From UBA1369 sp964571725 (GTDB taxonomy: Bacteria; Patescibacteriota; Gracilibacteria; UBA1369): a DNA stretch of 64,000 nucleotides. The notes beneath the pieces were generated by a model, which was not told where the DNA came from, ran no database searches, and saw nothing but the letters and a program-made list of their open reading frames with translations. Position 1 is the stretch's first letter. Each line of letters opens with the position of its first letter. Made by a program: the position numbers and the translations under genes. This document shows, in pieces, positions 26,364 to 36,123 of the stretch. The stretch covers positions 310,001 through 374,000 of the forward strand of contig CAZNDB010000001.1 of the NCBI GenBank assembly GCA_964571725.1, written 5' to 3'.

Positions 26364-29300
26364 TCAGTTTTTACGCAGCAGTTTGAGCCAGGCCAATACG
26401 GTTTTGGCAGTGCTTAACATAGTCGTTACCTCCTTGATTTTACCGCTTCTGAGCATTTCACTGATTTTTTGTAATGAATCGGATTTGTTTAAAGCTTCCA
26501 GCAGATCAACCGGCTGGTTATTGGAAATGGCCAGGGAAAGAGCGGCCCTCTTCTTATTCTTCTTGGGCAGCAATTCTTTTCCCGCATAAGTTAAAGTAAA
26601 CAGGAAGGTTAACACATCGGGATATTGATTTATCAATTTGATAAAATTGACGTATTTTTTGCTGTCGCTCAATTTAAGTTCGCCGAAAAAGTGCAGTATC
26701 AGATTGGTCACCATGCTGTCCGCCCCAATTAGCGCTCCCAGATTTTCCAGAGCCCGCTTTTCCAGTTCCTCAAATTTAGTAGCTTCGGCCTGATCTTTGC
26801 TCAAAATAACTATTTCAGTGGCCGGAGTAAGCGCGGGTGCGGAAGTAAGAGCTGGAACAGAAGTAGGCGCAGGTGCGGGAGTGGGGGCGGTAGCGGCTGT
26901 CGGGGCAGGTGCAGGGGCGGCGGGAGCGGGAGTGGATTCCGGAGCCGGAGTGGAGGCGGGGGAAGGTGCAGGTGTAGGTGAGGGTGTAGGGGAGGCAGCA
27001 GGTGCGGCCGTCGTGGTTGCGATGCGCCTTTTATGCCATTCTTCAGGAATTTCCATCAGTCCGACTCCGTAAGATTCCATTTCCGTAAGAATATCCGCCA
27101 GGGGACGGGCATCGGCAGATAAAAATTTGTAATAAAATTCAATGAACTCTGCAATCTGATCGCTTCTTGGCTCAAGACTTTCCCTGTTCAGTAAATTCAG
27201 ATTGGTAGCAAGATTTAACATGAAATCATAGAGACGTGTCGAGAAAAAAGCATCAAAATCTTCTATTGTGGAAATGTTAAACACAGACATCAGGTACTTG
27301 GCAATCGGTCTGAAATCGGCTGTAGCATTTACGAAAACGCCTTGCAGCCAAAGATTTATATTTTCAGACAAAATATCAAATCTTTCAATTTCCTCGGAAG
27401 CAAGGCCTCCTATGTGCAGATTGTTTTCCAGGTCCAGATAGGCTGTGGAGCGCAACTCTGGTAATTCGCCGGGCAGTCCCGCGCCAAAGTCAACATTGGC
27501 AAATTGAATCTTATTTTTATACCAATAAACTTGTCCGCCATTATCTCTGGTATGTCCGTGTATCACTCTGTGAATTCCCAGGTCAGCCAGCTTGTCCAAT
27601 TGGGCTGTTATGGCCGGATCGGTCAATGATTTCTGGAAATTTCTGTTTTTGGGGTGCAGAAACATTCTGCAAAGCTCGGTAAAACGGGGATATCCAGTCA
27701 TTTGTTTTTGCTCTAGTAAAAGAGCTTTCAGCGTATCAGAAAATTCCCGGTTTAGTCCGGCAATTGTATCGTCAAGATTAGGGCCACGGGTCAATTCAGT
27801 CAGAATATCCGGGGTGAGTTCCGTGTGTATAAACATAGTGTCCCCATCTCGGGAAAGCAGTTTCATTTTACAGATTTCCTCCAGTAGTTTCTTTCCTTCA
27901 ACGTCTGCAAGCATATTCTGTCTGACCTCTTTCCCCAAGGCCAGAAACTTATCCGTATCGCTGTTAAAATTTTTGTCAATATCCTGTTTAATCTCTTCCA
28001 TAACATCACCCTTGAAGGATTGGCCATACTGTGTATAACGAGCTATAAATTCTGTAATGCCGAGTCCCTGCCAAGAGTTGATCATCGCGTTGCCCCAGCT
28101 GTGTCTGGCAGCCAATAGATCTCCCTCGCCGGCCATCAGACGATCTGTCAGAAAAGCAACTGCCAGGTCTTCGTGGTTGCCAAAATGCGAAACAATTACC
28201 CCGTTCTGTTCTGCTGCGGCCTGCCTCAATTCCGTTAACGTGGTCAATATATCCAGGCCATTGGTTAGTCTGTCGCCGATATTGTCACCGATCAGAATCA
28301 ATTTTCTGTTGCCGGCAATCCATGACCAGGTCTGATCCGGGTGGATTTCAATTATTTTCAGAGTTACAAGATTGTTGATAAAAGCCTCATAGCTGCCGTT
28401 TAAGTCTCCAATTATTAGTACCTCAGTATGTCTTGGTACCTCATGGGCTTCCAGTACAGTCGGCGGGGGAAGTGTACTGATTGTGGTTTGTAATACTGGT
28501 GCCGGAGCAGGTCCGGGCGCAGACGGGGGTGCAGCGGGAGGTGCCGGGGGAGTTACTGGTGCGGGTGCCGGAGCGGGAGTAGGAGCCGTAGCAGGTGCAG
28601 GCGCAGACGGCGGTGCAGCGGGAGGTGCCGGGGGAGTTACTGGTGCGGGTGCCGGAGCGGGAGCAGGTGCGGGCGCTGGTGCAGGCGCAGACGGCGGTGC
28701 GGCGGGAGGTGCCGGGGGAGTTACTGGTGCGGGTGCCGGAGCGGGAGCAGGTGCGGGCGCTGGTGCAGGTGCAGACGGCGGTGCGGCGGGAGGTGCCGGG
28801 GGAGTTACTGGTGTGGGTGCAGGAGCGGGAGCAGGTGCGGGCGCAGGAGTTGGAGCAGGAGCAGGTGCTGGCGGCGTCGGGAATTGCGTAAGCGGGGGCA
28901 GTGTGAATTTCGGAATTAAGGGGGATTCATCGTCAGGCAAACGTCTGCTTTTCAGAAGCTCAAGTTTTTTCTGAACTTTTTTCAGTTCTTCACGTGCCGC
29001 ATTCAGTTTGGGGTTAACAGATACCAGGGATGGTTCTATACCCATAGTGCCCAACTCTTTATTTAAAATTTCCACCAGCCGTCCCTCCAGACCGTGATCT
29101 GCTTCATACTGCAGTACTTTTTCACGCAGTTTAAGATAAGTCTCACTAATCGCGGTGACATGTGACTTATAAGCCTCTTGTCCCATCCTGTTCACCTTTG
29201 GCAAGCGTGCCTGCCAGCTTCTTATCAACGTTACGTGATCTCCGAATTCCAGCCAGAATAGTCGTTCAGCCTCCGGAATGGACATTTTTTTGACGGATTT

Positions 29301-30770
29301 TTCTTTCTTATCGATTTCTCTAACTTCTTCCTGAAAAGTTGCTTTTTGTTTCTCCGCTTCTTCTTTTGTTTTCTTCAATTGTGCGGTTCGTTCTGCTATT
29401 GCCTCCAAAGCCGAGGCACCAAGTGCCTGAATATGGGATAACCTTTGTTCCAGCCTGGTTTGCCTGTCTCTGAATTCCGCATAGGTGGTGGTATTGGCTA
29501 CATAGGAAGACAGCGCGTTCTGATTCCCCTCGACGCTGACTGTGTCGGGAGCCAGCTGCCGTGCCTTGACCAATATATATAATTCCAATTCAATCAAATC
29601 CTTTTCAATACTGGTTTGCAGATTGAAGGCATGAAAATATTTGCCGTCGTCCCGCTGCCCGTAAATAATTTCTCCTCCCACGACCGAGTCGAGTGACTGT
29701 AACAAGGTGGAATTGATTCTGCCGTTCTGTACGTCCTGTTCCAATTGAGCTATTTCTTCTGCTTTTTGAAAATCGTTGACCCAGTCCTCGGACTCCCTGA
29801 TTTTTGACACGATCGCCGCCAGTTTTTTACTAATGTCTTTTTTGACGGTCTCATTTGTTCCCAAGGCCGTAGAAAGCTTCTTCAGCGTTTCTTCCAGTTG
29901 TGCGATTCCGGCCAATAAAGTAGGTTTTTTGCGGCGGCTGGATTCCAGATCGGCTTTATCTTTGGTGATTTTTTCAGCGGCTTTTACACCTGCCGAGGGA
30001 TTATCGGCTTCTCTTTTGGATGGTAAATCGTAGGCTTTAGCCGACCCCAATCTCAGCACCCGTCCAATTTTATGCATAAAGCCCTTGGTGGCCCGTCCGA
30101 CTTTCCCGTCCCCCAAATCTTTGGCAACATCAGGGTTGACTGTCTTGGCGGGCATTAATCTGGCGAACTTATCGGAACTCTGTTCCGGTCCCTGCTGGTT
30201 GGGCATTAACTTGGCGAAAGCATCAGGCCCCGTTTGGAGAGACATACCCGAACTGGTGAGTTTAGCTTGCGCGGCAACTTCCTCCGTTTGAGTTGTTTTG
30301 ATGGTCAGAACTCTGTTCAAGACGGATTGCTTGATCGTGTCCAACAGGGCATCGTCAACGCCTGTTATACTCTGTTTGATGGTTTCCTCAATATCATTGT
30401 TTGCGTACAAATATTCTTTTACCGACTCATCAATTGCTTCGTGAATAAGATATTCGTTTGCAACATTGGTTAAATGCGCTTTGTCCAAAAGACTGTTTTT
30501 CTCTAGATTTTTTCTAATTAAAACGGAAAGTTCCCCGGCCAGATGACGATCGGGATAAACGGCAAATATTAAATCCGCCAGTTTGGCTTCATCCAAAATA
30601 GCCAGTCTATCGGCCAACACACTGCTCTTCAGTTTGCCAATATCCAACGGAAGCTTTTGAGCCAGATCAATTGCATAATCATGGGCGAAAGCATTTTGAA
30701 AAGCATCCAGATTCGGATCATCCGAGTCGGTATATTTTTCAGCTCCATATGTATTGGGACCGCTGACCAT
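26364..30770 (-). CDS. Giant protein with a PPP-type metallophosphoesterase domain
   Basis: 1468 residues. Residues 1-620 are charged and helical, with coiled coil at about 400-500. A Pro/Ala linker follows (about 627-763), built from 28-residue repeats. A calcineurin-like phosphoesterase domain spans about 785-1095, with motifs in order: GDLNGSYEAF, GDNIGDR, GNHED, FIHTEL and IHGHTRDN. The first motif has Asn where PPP phosphatases usually have His (GDxHG), so activity may be altered. A second Pro/Ala linker (about 1253-1323) and a helical tail follow. No signal peptide is seen. The start is 1 bp after the stop of the 127-residue gene, so the two are coupled. Substrate unknown; a protein or nucleotide phosphatase is possible. 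Confidence 0.72.
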   Translation of the reverse strand: MVSGPNTYGAEKYTDSDDPNLDAFQNAFAHDYAIDLAQKLPLDIGKLKSSVLADRLAILDEAKLADLIFAVYPDRHLAGELSVLIRKNLEKNSLLDKAHLTNVANEYLIHEAIDESVKEYLYANNDIEETIKQSITGVDDALLDTIKQSVLNRVLTIKTTQTEEVAAQAKLTSSGMSLQTGPDAFAKLMPNQQGPEQSSDKFARLMPAKTVNPDVAKDLGDGKVGRATKGFMHKIGRVLRLGSAKAYDLPSKREADNPSAGVKAAEKITKDKADLESSRRKKPTLLAGIAQLEETLKKLSTALGTNETVKKDISKKLAAIVSKIRESEDWVNDFQKAEEIAQLEQDVQNGRINSTLLQSLDSVVGGEIIYGQRDDGKYFHAFNLQTSIEKDLIELELYILVKARQLAPDTVSVEGNQNALSSYVANTTTYAEFRDRQTRLEQRLSHIQALGASALEAIAERTAQLKKTKEEAEKQKATFQEEVREIDKKEKSVKKMSIPEAERLFWLEFGDHVTLIRSWQARLPKVNRMGQEAYKSHVTAISETYLKLREKVLQYEADHGLEGRLVEILNKELGTMGIEPSLVSVNPKLNAAREELKKVQKKLELLKSRRLPDDESPLIPKFTLPPLTQFPTPPAPAPAPTPAPAPAPAPAPTPVTPPAPPAAPPSAPAPAPAPAPAPAPAPVTPPAPPAAPPSAPAPAPAPAPAPAPAPVTPPAPPAAPPSAPAPATAPTPAPAPAPVTPPAPPAAPPSAPGPAPAPVLQTTISTLPPPTVLEAHEVPRHTEVLIIGDLNGSYEAFINNLVTLKIIEIHPDQTWSWIAGNRKLILIGDNIGDRLTNGLDILTTLTELRQAAAEQNGVIVSHFGNHEDLAVAFLTDRLMAGEGDLLAARHSWGNAMINSWQGLGITEFIARYTQYGQSFKGDVMEEIKQDIDKNFNSDTDKFLALGKEVRQNMLADVEGKKLLEEICKMKLLSRDGDTMFIHTELTPDILTELTRGPNLDDTIAGLNREFSDTLKALLLEQKQMTGYPRFTELCRMFLHPKNRNFQKSLTDPAITAQLDKLADLGIHRVIHGHTRDNGGQVYWYKNKIQFANVDFGAGLPGELPELRSTAYLDLENNLHIGGLASEEIERFDILSENINLWLQGVFVNATADFRPIAKYLMSVFNISTIEDFDAFFSTRLYDFMLNLATNLNLLNRESLEPRSDQIAEFIEFYYKFLSADARPLADILTEMESYGVGLMEIPEEWHKRRIATTTAAPAASPTPSPTPAPSPASTPAPESTPAPAAPAPAPTAATAPTPAPAPTSVPALTSAPALTPATEIVILSKDQAEATKFEELEKRALENLGALIGADSMVTNLILHFFGELKLSDSKKYVNFIKLINQYPDVLTFLFTLTYAGKELLPKKNKKRAALSLAISNNQPVDLLEALNKSDSLQKISEMLRSGKIKEVTTMLSTAKTVLAWLKLLRKN
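28519..28854. repeat. Four tandem 84-bp repeats inside the giant phosphoesterase gene
   Basis: Near-identical units begin at 28519, 28603, 28687 and 28771. Each encodes 28 residues of Pro/Ala linker (VTPPAPPAAPPSAP followed by PA dipeptides) on the minus strand. High DNA identity indicates recent expansion, and copy number may vary between strains. Confidence 0.85.
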
Positions 30771-31154
30771 TTAATTGGTTTTATTGACTGAATTTAACTT
30801 TTCATCAATGCTTCTGGAATTCTCAACCAGTTCATCAAACAAGTCGCTTACCGCCTCTAAAATCTTATTATCAAGTCCGGGAATATAAGAGGTGATTATA
30901 CTTAAAGCATCTATTTCGTCAAGTTCGGGGTGGTCCTCCAGTGTTTTCTGCAACAGAAAGACTTCCTTTTCTCCCAGTGAGGCTACGACTACGGCTGTCA
31001 CGCGCTCACTTAAAGTCTGGGCAATTTCGTTACTCAGCTCTTCAATAACCTCAGGACTGGCCTTATCCATTTTGATTTCTTTCAGCAGCATCTGAATGAA
31101 ATTTTCAGTGTTGAAATAAATTCCGTTTCTTCTGGTTGATTGTGTTTTTTTCAT
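30771..31154 (-). CDS. Small acidic helical protein in the giant-gene operon
   Basis: 127 residues, almost entirely helical and acidic, no Cys, signal or membrane segment. It resembles in size and style the small Patescibacteria-restricted DUF5663-type proteins, but I cannot confirm that. Its stop codon abuts the ATG of the 1468-residue gene, and it lies 9 bp after the 1072-residue gene, so it is translated from the same message. It may be an adaptor of the giant proteins. Confidence 0.65.
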   Translation of the reverse strand: MKKTQSTRRNGIYFNTENFIQMLLKEIKMDKASPEVIEELSNEIAQTLSERVTAVVVASLGEKEVFLLQKTLEDHPELDEIDALSIITSYIPGLDNKILEAVSDLFDELVENSRSIDEKLNSVNKTN

Positions 31155-31163
31155 ATTGGTTAA

Positions 31164-34100
31164 TTAAGCTGCTTTGGAAATAACTTCTCCGTTGTCATTG
31201 GCTGCCTCGCTGTATAAAGCTATCGGTCCCAGATTCAATTGTTTCTCTGCGGCGATCTTTCTGTATTCATTGGCGGCTCCGTTTAATTCATAGATTTGTT
31301 CTTCTATACTGTTGATCTTTCTGGCGGCACGTTTTTTATCCCAGCTGTAAGGCATTCCCGAGATTTTGGCCTGCAGGCGTTTTTGTCTGGCGACCAGCTT
31401 ATCGATGCGTTTTTCGTACTCGAGAATTCTGTCTTTGAGGTAACTTCTCATGAAGTTTCGGTTGAATTGGCCAAGTAAACGTTTGGGCATATGCGTGGTG
31501 CGTACCATGGCCCTGCCGATCAATCTCACCGGGAAAGTGCCGTATTTCCAGGCAAAGCCCAGTGGAGCGGTAACGGGAGTGGCAATCATTCGGCCGACAC
31601 TGAAAGACTTCTTGGCCAGGCTTCTGGCCGTGGCGGCATTCAAAAACTTCTTGCGGCTCCAATTCCAGGAGGTTTTGGTTCCGGACCAGAACGCCTTGGC
31701 TCCCTGTTTTGTGTAATGCCAGCCCTTTTGTAATCTGAAATTGGTGGACATTTTGTTAAACACCTGGGTAAGTCCTACCGATTGCAGATATTCGCGTTTC
31801 TCCCTTCTGCTCAAATTGTTTTCATCAATATACTTTTTGGCGGCCTCCACTCTTTCGTATAAATCTTTGGATTGGGCAATTTGTTTATCCACTGTGGAAA
31901 TTTCATCGCGCAGATTTTGGACTTCCCTGGTCAGTCTCAGCCGGTTAGGGTCGGCTTCCGGCAGAGCGTTCATTTCGGTTTCCATTTTGGAAATGCGCGC
32001 GCGTTTTTCTTCGATGCCGGCAGTTTTTAGTTTGTTCAGCCCTTCCAGTGACTTTTTGTTTAAAATTCTCTTTAAATCATTTTTGACCAGCAGCACCCGC
32101 CACATGGCATCGGGATTTTTCACGTCTTTGGTCAGGGATTCCTCAACTTGCCGTTCTTGCGTACGGCTTTCGCGAAGCATTTTTACCAGAACTTTTTCTC
32201 TTTCACCCGGCTCAGCGGTCTGGTTCACTTTATCCAGAAATTCTCGTGACCACATCTCAATCTTAACTTTTTTCAGTACTTCAATCAGGTTTTCCAGATC
32301 CCAGTCGTCCGGGTCCAGCCCTTTCTCCAGACTGGGTTTCACTTTTTTAAATCGGGAAACTGCTTCTTCCAATATCAGGGAAAACCTTTCCAGCGTTTCA
32401 CGTTTCACCACCCGTCCGGATTTATTGAGAGTATGTTTCAGACGTCGGGGCGTGGTGAACTTATTGATCCCGTTGAAAACGCTGAAGGTTTCATCGGAAT
32501 TAATTACTGACTGCAGCAACTTGTCAGAAGTCATATTGGCAAAATCAATCGGTTCCAGTCCGATAAAGTCCTGTCCGCTGGCCACGGCATTTTTGACTCT
32601 ATTCCAGCCGCGTCCCAGCACGCCTCGGTCCATAATTTCCGCTCCCTGCTGGTTGGCCGTTCGCTTGATATCGATACTCTTTACTTTCTCCAGCCTCAGC
32701 GCGGCCTTAACGTTTGCATAATGGTTGGCTTCCTCGTTGTATACTGTTTCGTCCAACTTATGCTTGCGCATGTAATCCTTGCGCATAAAACGCTGTGTCA
32801 GCTCAAAGGGTGTGAGCTTGGCTGGATTGACTGAGGGTTTGATATCGTCAATAGCAACTTTTATAGTCTTAAAACCCTCGTGCAACTTGTCAACAGCGTC
32901 ATGATCATTGAAGTCGAATGGTCCAAGAACAGTTTCAAGAGTTTTATAAGAGGGTGCTGTCAGGTCAATGAGCTTGGGATGTAAGGAAAGCAAATCCTTT
33001 AATCCATCAACAGAGGCTCTTAGGCTTTTTACATTTTTTGCCATTTGTGGTTCAAGCACATTCAACCTTTCATTTTCGGCTTTCTTTTTGTCGTCAGGAG
33101 AGGAAGTACCGCTTCCTTCGATAACCAGTAATTCTGCCCTTCTTTGTACAAAAGCTGACTGTTCCGCGATGGCCTGGCGAATGGTTTGAATAATTTTGTT
33201 GGTTTCCGCTTTCAAATGCTCAATAGCCTGGGCCTCGGCCGCGTCAACGGCCCCAGGAAGAGTTTCGTTTTTGATAAAAGTATCAATTTCAGCGGTAACT
33301 TGTTTTGCCGCAGCATTGAGGTCCGGAGCTTCTCCCGTGGCAATCAAAAAATAAAGCCTGCCGCGCAATTCCGCCATAAACATTGTGGTTTCCTGACTTG
33401 TTTGAAGCTGATACAGGGAGTTATCCTCCAAAGCGGCTTTCACTTGGTCTGCCAGGGCTTTACATTCAGGACTGCCCGTAACCAGCATATTCCAGAACTC
33501 TCTTAACGGTTGATGATTGTAGACCTCGGCCGAACCGGCTTCGTCACCGCTTTCCTGGTCAGAATTTGCAACCAGCAACAAGTCCAGGAAGGCCCGTTCT
33601 TCGCTTAAAGGCTCGGGTGGGTTTGCCTTTCTGCACCATTTACGCAGATTTCTCAATTCTGAGAGTGTAAGCTGGGACAATCTGTTTGTGGCATCCGCGA
33701 TGGGGGCACCTGCAATCAATCCGATACGAGCCATTATTTCGTCATAACGTGTGGGATTGGTACTTTGAATTAAAGTTAACGGCTCCGTCAGTCTGTTGGC
33801 CACAAACAGTCTTTGTGCCTCCAGGCTGGGGTTCTTGCCAAATCTTTTGTTTATCTGGGCTTCAATATAGGGGCTGGTGCCAATCATTGAGCCAACACCG
33901 CGCAGAACTCGTACAAACTGCCTGCCCACCCTTCTGGGAAGGGGGCTTTCCATGTGTTCCACTCCCTCCGAACCCTGATAATGCAATGAGTCCTCACCTA
34001 ATTCGGTTTCATAATTTTCGTTACCCTGTACTGCGCGGTACAATTTATTTCGTACCCTTTCCTCACCTAATTCGGTTTCGTAATTTTCGTTACCCTGTAC

Positions 34101-34382
34101 TGCGCGGTACAATTTATTTCGTACCCTTTCCTCCTTGATCCTGTTTAATTCGGGGCTGCCTCCGCCTGCCGGCAGGGGACGGCCTCGGGTCAGCGCGTGG
34201 GCAACCTGTTCATTTATGCCGGTTTGTATCAGTGAAACATTGCGGGCGATTTGGGCGTTAAATTCATAAAATTCCCGGTTTTCGTCCTCCACCTGTCGCA
34301 ATACGCGTTCATTTCTTTCTTCCTGGTCGGAAAGATTGGGTTGTTCCTGTGGCAAATGCCCAAAGCGGGGTACCTTTGACAT
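31164..34382 (-). CDS. Giant helical protein of unknown function with basic C-terminus
   Basis: 1072 residues, first gene of the operon. The N-terminus (1-130) is charged and contains a perfect 23-residue tandem duplication (EERVRNKLYRAVQGNENYETELG). The rest is predominantly helical, with coiled-coil stretches at about 780-860. The final 200 residues are strongly basic with amphipathic and hydrophobic patches (SFSVGRMIATPVTAPLGFAWKYG), suggesting contact with membrane or nucleic acid. No known domain recognised. A -10 TATAAT with extended TG (34404-34409, minus strand) lies about 22 bp upstream. It begins a run of five giant or linked genes covering 12 kb. Confidence 0.68.
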   Translation of the reverse strand: MSKVPRFGHLPQEQPNLSDQEERNERVLRQVEDENREFYEFNAQIARNVSLIQTGINEQVAHALTRGRPLPAGGGSPELNRIKEERVRNKLYRAVQGNENYETELGEERVRNKLYRAVQGNENYETELGEDSLHYQGSEGVEHMESPLPRRVGRQFVRVLRGVGSMIGTSPYIEAQINKRFGKNPSLEAQRLFVANRLTEPLTLIQSTNPTRYDEIMARIGLIAGAPIADATNRLSQLTLSELRNLRKWCRKANPPEPLSEERAFLDLLLVANSDQESGDEAGSAEVYNHQPLREFWNMLVTGSPECKALADQVKAALEDNSLYQLQTSQETTMFMAELRGRLYFLIATGEAPDLNAAAKQVTAEIDTFIKNETLPGAVDAAEAQAIEHLKAETNKIIQTIRQAIAEQSAFVQRRAELLVIEGSGTSSPDDKKKAENERLNVLEPQMAKNVKSLRASVDGLKDLLSLHPKLIDLTAPSYKTLETVLGPFDFNDHDAVDKLHEGFKTIKVAIDDIKPSVNPAKLTPFELTQRFMRKDYMRKHKLDETVYNEEANHYANVKAALRLEKVKSIDIKRTANQQGAEIMDRGVLGRGWNRVKNAVASGQDFIGLEPIDFANMTSDKLLQSVINSDETFSVFNGINKFTTPRRLKHTLNKSGRVVKRETLERFSLILEEAVSRFKKVKPSLEKGLDPDDWDLENLIEVLKKVKIEMWSREFLDKVNQTAEPGEREKVLVKMLRESRTQERQVEESLTKDVKNPDAMWRVLLVKNDLKRILNKKSLEGLNKLKTAGIEEKRARISKMETEMNALPEADPNRLRLTREVQNLRDEISTVDKQIAQSKDLYERVEAAKKYIDENNLSRREKREYLQSVGLTQVFNKMSTNFRLQKGWHYTKQGAKAFWSGTKTSWNWSRKKFLNAATARSLAKKSFSVGRMIATPVTAPLGFAWKYGTFPVRLIGRAMVRTTHMPKRLLGQFNRNFMRSYLKDRILEYEKRIDKLVARQKRLQAKISGMPYSWDKKRAARKINSIEEQIYELNGAANEYRKIAAEKQLNLGPIALYSEAANDNGEVISKAA
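33992..34129. repeat. 69-bp tandem duplication inside the 1072-residue gene
   Basis: Two adjacent 69-bp copies (33992-34060 and 34061-34129) differ at one base, a synonymous Tyr codon change. The reading frame is kept (23 residues each), which points to a recent in-frame duplication. Confidence 0.9.
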
Positions 34383-34502
34383 AATAGTGAGTTAAATCCC
34401 TAAATTATAGCATTTTTAAGTGTTGAAATAAAGCCTTTCCTGCGTTAAGATGGCCGCGACCTAAGCAGTCAAATCGTTATATTATTTAAATCACCCCGGG
34501 TC

Positions 34503-35774
34503 ATGAAAATTACATCAGAGAAAATGGCTAAGGCAGAAGTAAAGCTGATTGTGGAACTGACGGAACTGGAAATGGAGAATTATTATCAGAAAGCCCTGGA
34601 AAAGCTGGCATCACAAATTAACGTAAAAGGTTTTCGTCCCGGCAAAGTGCCCCATGAAGTGGCCGAACAGCAATTGGAAAAAGGTTATATCATGGCCCAT
34701 GCCATAGACCTTGCCATTCCCCCTACCTACATTGAATCCGTTAAACAGGAGAAAATTGAGCCGATCGCCCAGCCCAAAGTAACCATCGTCAACGACAAGC
34801 CCCTTAAATATGAGGCGATCATTCCGGTTTATCCCGAAGTCAAAGTAAAGGATTACAAGAAAATCAAGCTGGAGGGGAAAAAAGTTGAGGTTACCGACGC
34901 GATGGTGGAGGAAGAAGTAAAACATTTGATTGGCTATCACGCCACATTCAGTGAAGTGACGGATCGTCCGGCCGCCATGGGGGACAGGGTGGAAATTGAT
35001 TTTAACGGTTTTGACGAAACAGGGGTGCCTTTGGAAGGTACCACCAGCAAGAATCACCCGATGATACTGGGTGAAAAGACCTTTGTCCCGGGATTCGAGG
35101 AAAATTTGGAAGGAATGAAAATAGGGGATGAAAAAGAATTTACCGTCACTTTTCCCGCGGATTATTTTCACAAACCTTTTCAGAGCAAACCGGTCAAGTT
35201 CAAGGTCAAGCTTAACAGGCTGGAAGAAAGACATGTTCCCGAACTGAACGCCGAGTTTATTAAAAAAGTTGCGGGGAAGGAAATGACTGAAGCAGAATTT
35301 AAAACGGAAGTAAAAAACAACCTGATGAAAGCCCGCGAACAGGAGGAGCAAAACCGTCTGGAAAGTCTGTTGCTGGAAAAAATTCGCGATAATACCGAAG
35401 TTGACCTGGCCGAGAGCCTGGTGGACGAAGAAATCCATTATCTGCTTGATGAAATCAAAGAGAATGCCACCAGCAGGGGCATTAACTGGGAGGATTATCT
35501 GAAGGCTACCGGTAAAACCGAACAGCAGTTGCATGAGGAGAAAAAGGGCGACGCCGAGAAAAGATTAAAGCTCCGCTTTGGGGTACAGGAGATTTTTAAG
35601 CTGGAAAAAATTGACGCTACCGACGAAGACCTGGACAAAGCTTTCCAGGACGAAATGAAAATACTTGCGTCCATGAATTATGAGCCTAAAATAGAGGAGC
35701 AGGAGATGCTCAAGGTCCGCCTGAAAAATAAAATTAAACTGGAAAAACTGATCGCGGTTTTCCTCAAACAATAA
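34503..35774 (+). CDS. tig: Trigger factor chaperone
   Basis: Ribosome-bound chaperone with prolyl isomerase activity. 423 residues, the normal length. The N-terminal ribosome-binding domain carries the signature GFRPGKVP (about residues 42-49). An FKBP-type PPIase domain spans about 150-235 (GDRVEIDFNGF, MILGEKTFVPGFEENLEGM). The C-terminal helical chaperone arms run to the end. Start ATG 34503 with no Shine-Dalgarno sequence; a TATATT (34475-34480) is a possible -10. It is followed after 11 bp by a small membrane protein gene. Confidence 0.97.
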   Translation: MKITSEKMAKAEVKLIVELTELEMENYYQKALEKLASQINVKGFRPGKVPHEVAEQQLEKGYIMAHAIDLAIPPTYIESVKQEKIEPIAQPKVTIVNDKPLKYEAIIPVYPEVKVKDYKKIKLEGKKVEVTDAMVEEEVKHLIGYHATFSEVTDRPAAMGDRVEIDFNGFDETGVPLEGTTSKNHPMILGEKTFVPGFEENLEGMKIGDEKEFTVTFPADYFHKPFQSKPVKFKVKLNRLEERHVPELNAEFIKKVAGKEMTEAEFKTEVKNNLMKAREQEEQNRLESLLLEKIRDNTEVDLAESLVDEEIHYLLDEIKENATSRGINWEDYLKATGKTEQQLHEEKKGDAEKRLKLRFGVQEIFKLEKIDATDEDLDKAFQDEMKILASMNYEPKIEEQEMLKVRLKNKIKLEKLIAVFLKQ

Positions 35775-35785
35775 ACGAAAAAACT

Positions 35786-36040
35786 ATGAGAACATTTTTA
35801 CTCAGTGGCACTATACTTGTTTTTGTAATCATTCTGATAATATTTTTTCAGAATCTGGCCAATACCGTGACCGGCCTCTGGATCATGCTGTTCCAGTTTG
35901 ATCAGAAAGCCAGCGCCTCACTGGCGGTTTTCATCCTTTGCGGAATCGGCTTTCTGGCGGGCTCAATCACCACTCTGTTGATCACGACTTTAGTGAACGC
36001 GGGCAAGGACGAAGAAGTTCCGGGAGGGGCTAACTGGTAA
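35786..36040 (+). CDS. Small two-span membrane protein, LapA-like
   Basis: 84 residues with two hydrophobic segments (about 5-25 and 44-68) joined by a loop containing FQNLANTVTGLW and FQFDQKASASLAV. This arrangement resembles the LapA (DUF1049) domain family, though the fit is only by pattern. The leader is A-rich and it follows tig by 11 bp, so co-transcription is likely. A short hairpin (AGAGC/GCTCT) follows the stop. Confidence 0.6.
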   Translation: MRTFLLSGTILVFVIILIIFFQNLANTVTGLWIMLFQFDQKASASLAVFILCGIGFLAGSITTLLITTLVNAGKDEEVPGGANW

Positions 36041-36089
36041 TTCAGAGCATCTTCCCCTTGCTCTTTGACCTAAAAAATTATACATTGCA

Positions 36090-36121
36090 GCCAGTTGTAT
36101 AAAAGATGTGAACAAGCTGGC
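36090..36121 (+). promoter_or_regulatory. Possible operator of the winged-helix regulator gene
   Basis: An inverted repeat (GCCAG-TTG at 36090-36097, CAAGCTGGC at 36113-36121) flanks a -10-like TATAAA (36098-36103), 3-34 bp before the ATG at 36124. Such a position suits autoregulation by the encoded DNA-binding protein. The -35 is poor. Confidence 0.4.
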
Positions 36122-36123
36122 CG

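Noticed and set aside
28483..28974. Gly/Ala-repeat plus-strand frame
   Set aside because: Antisense of the Pro/Ala linker repeats of the giant phosphoesterase; no start signal or independent support.
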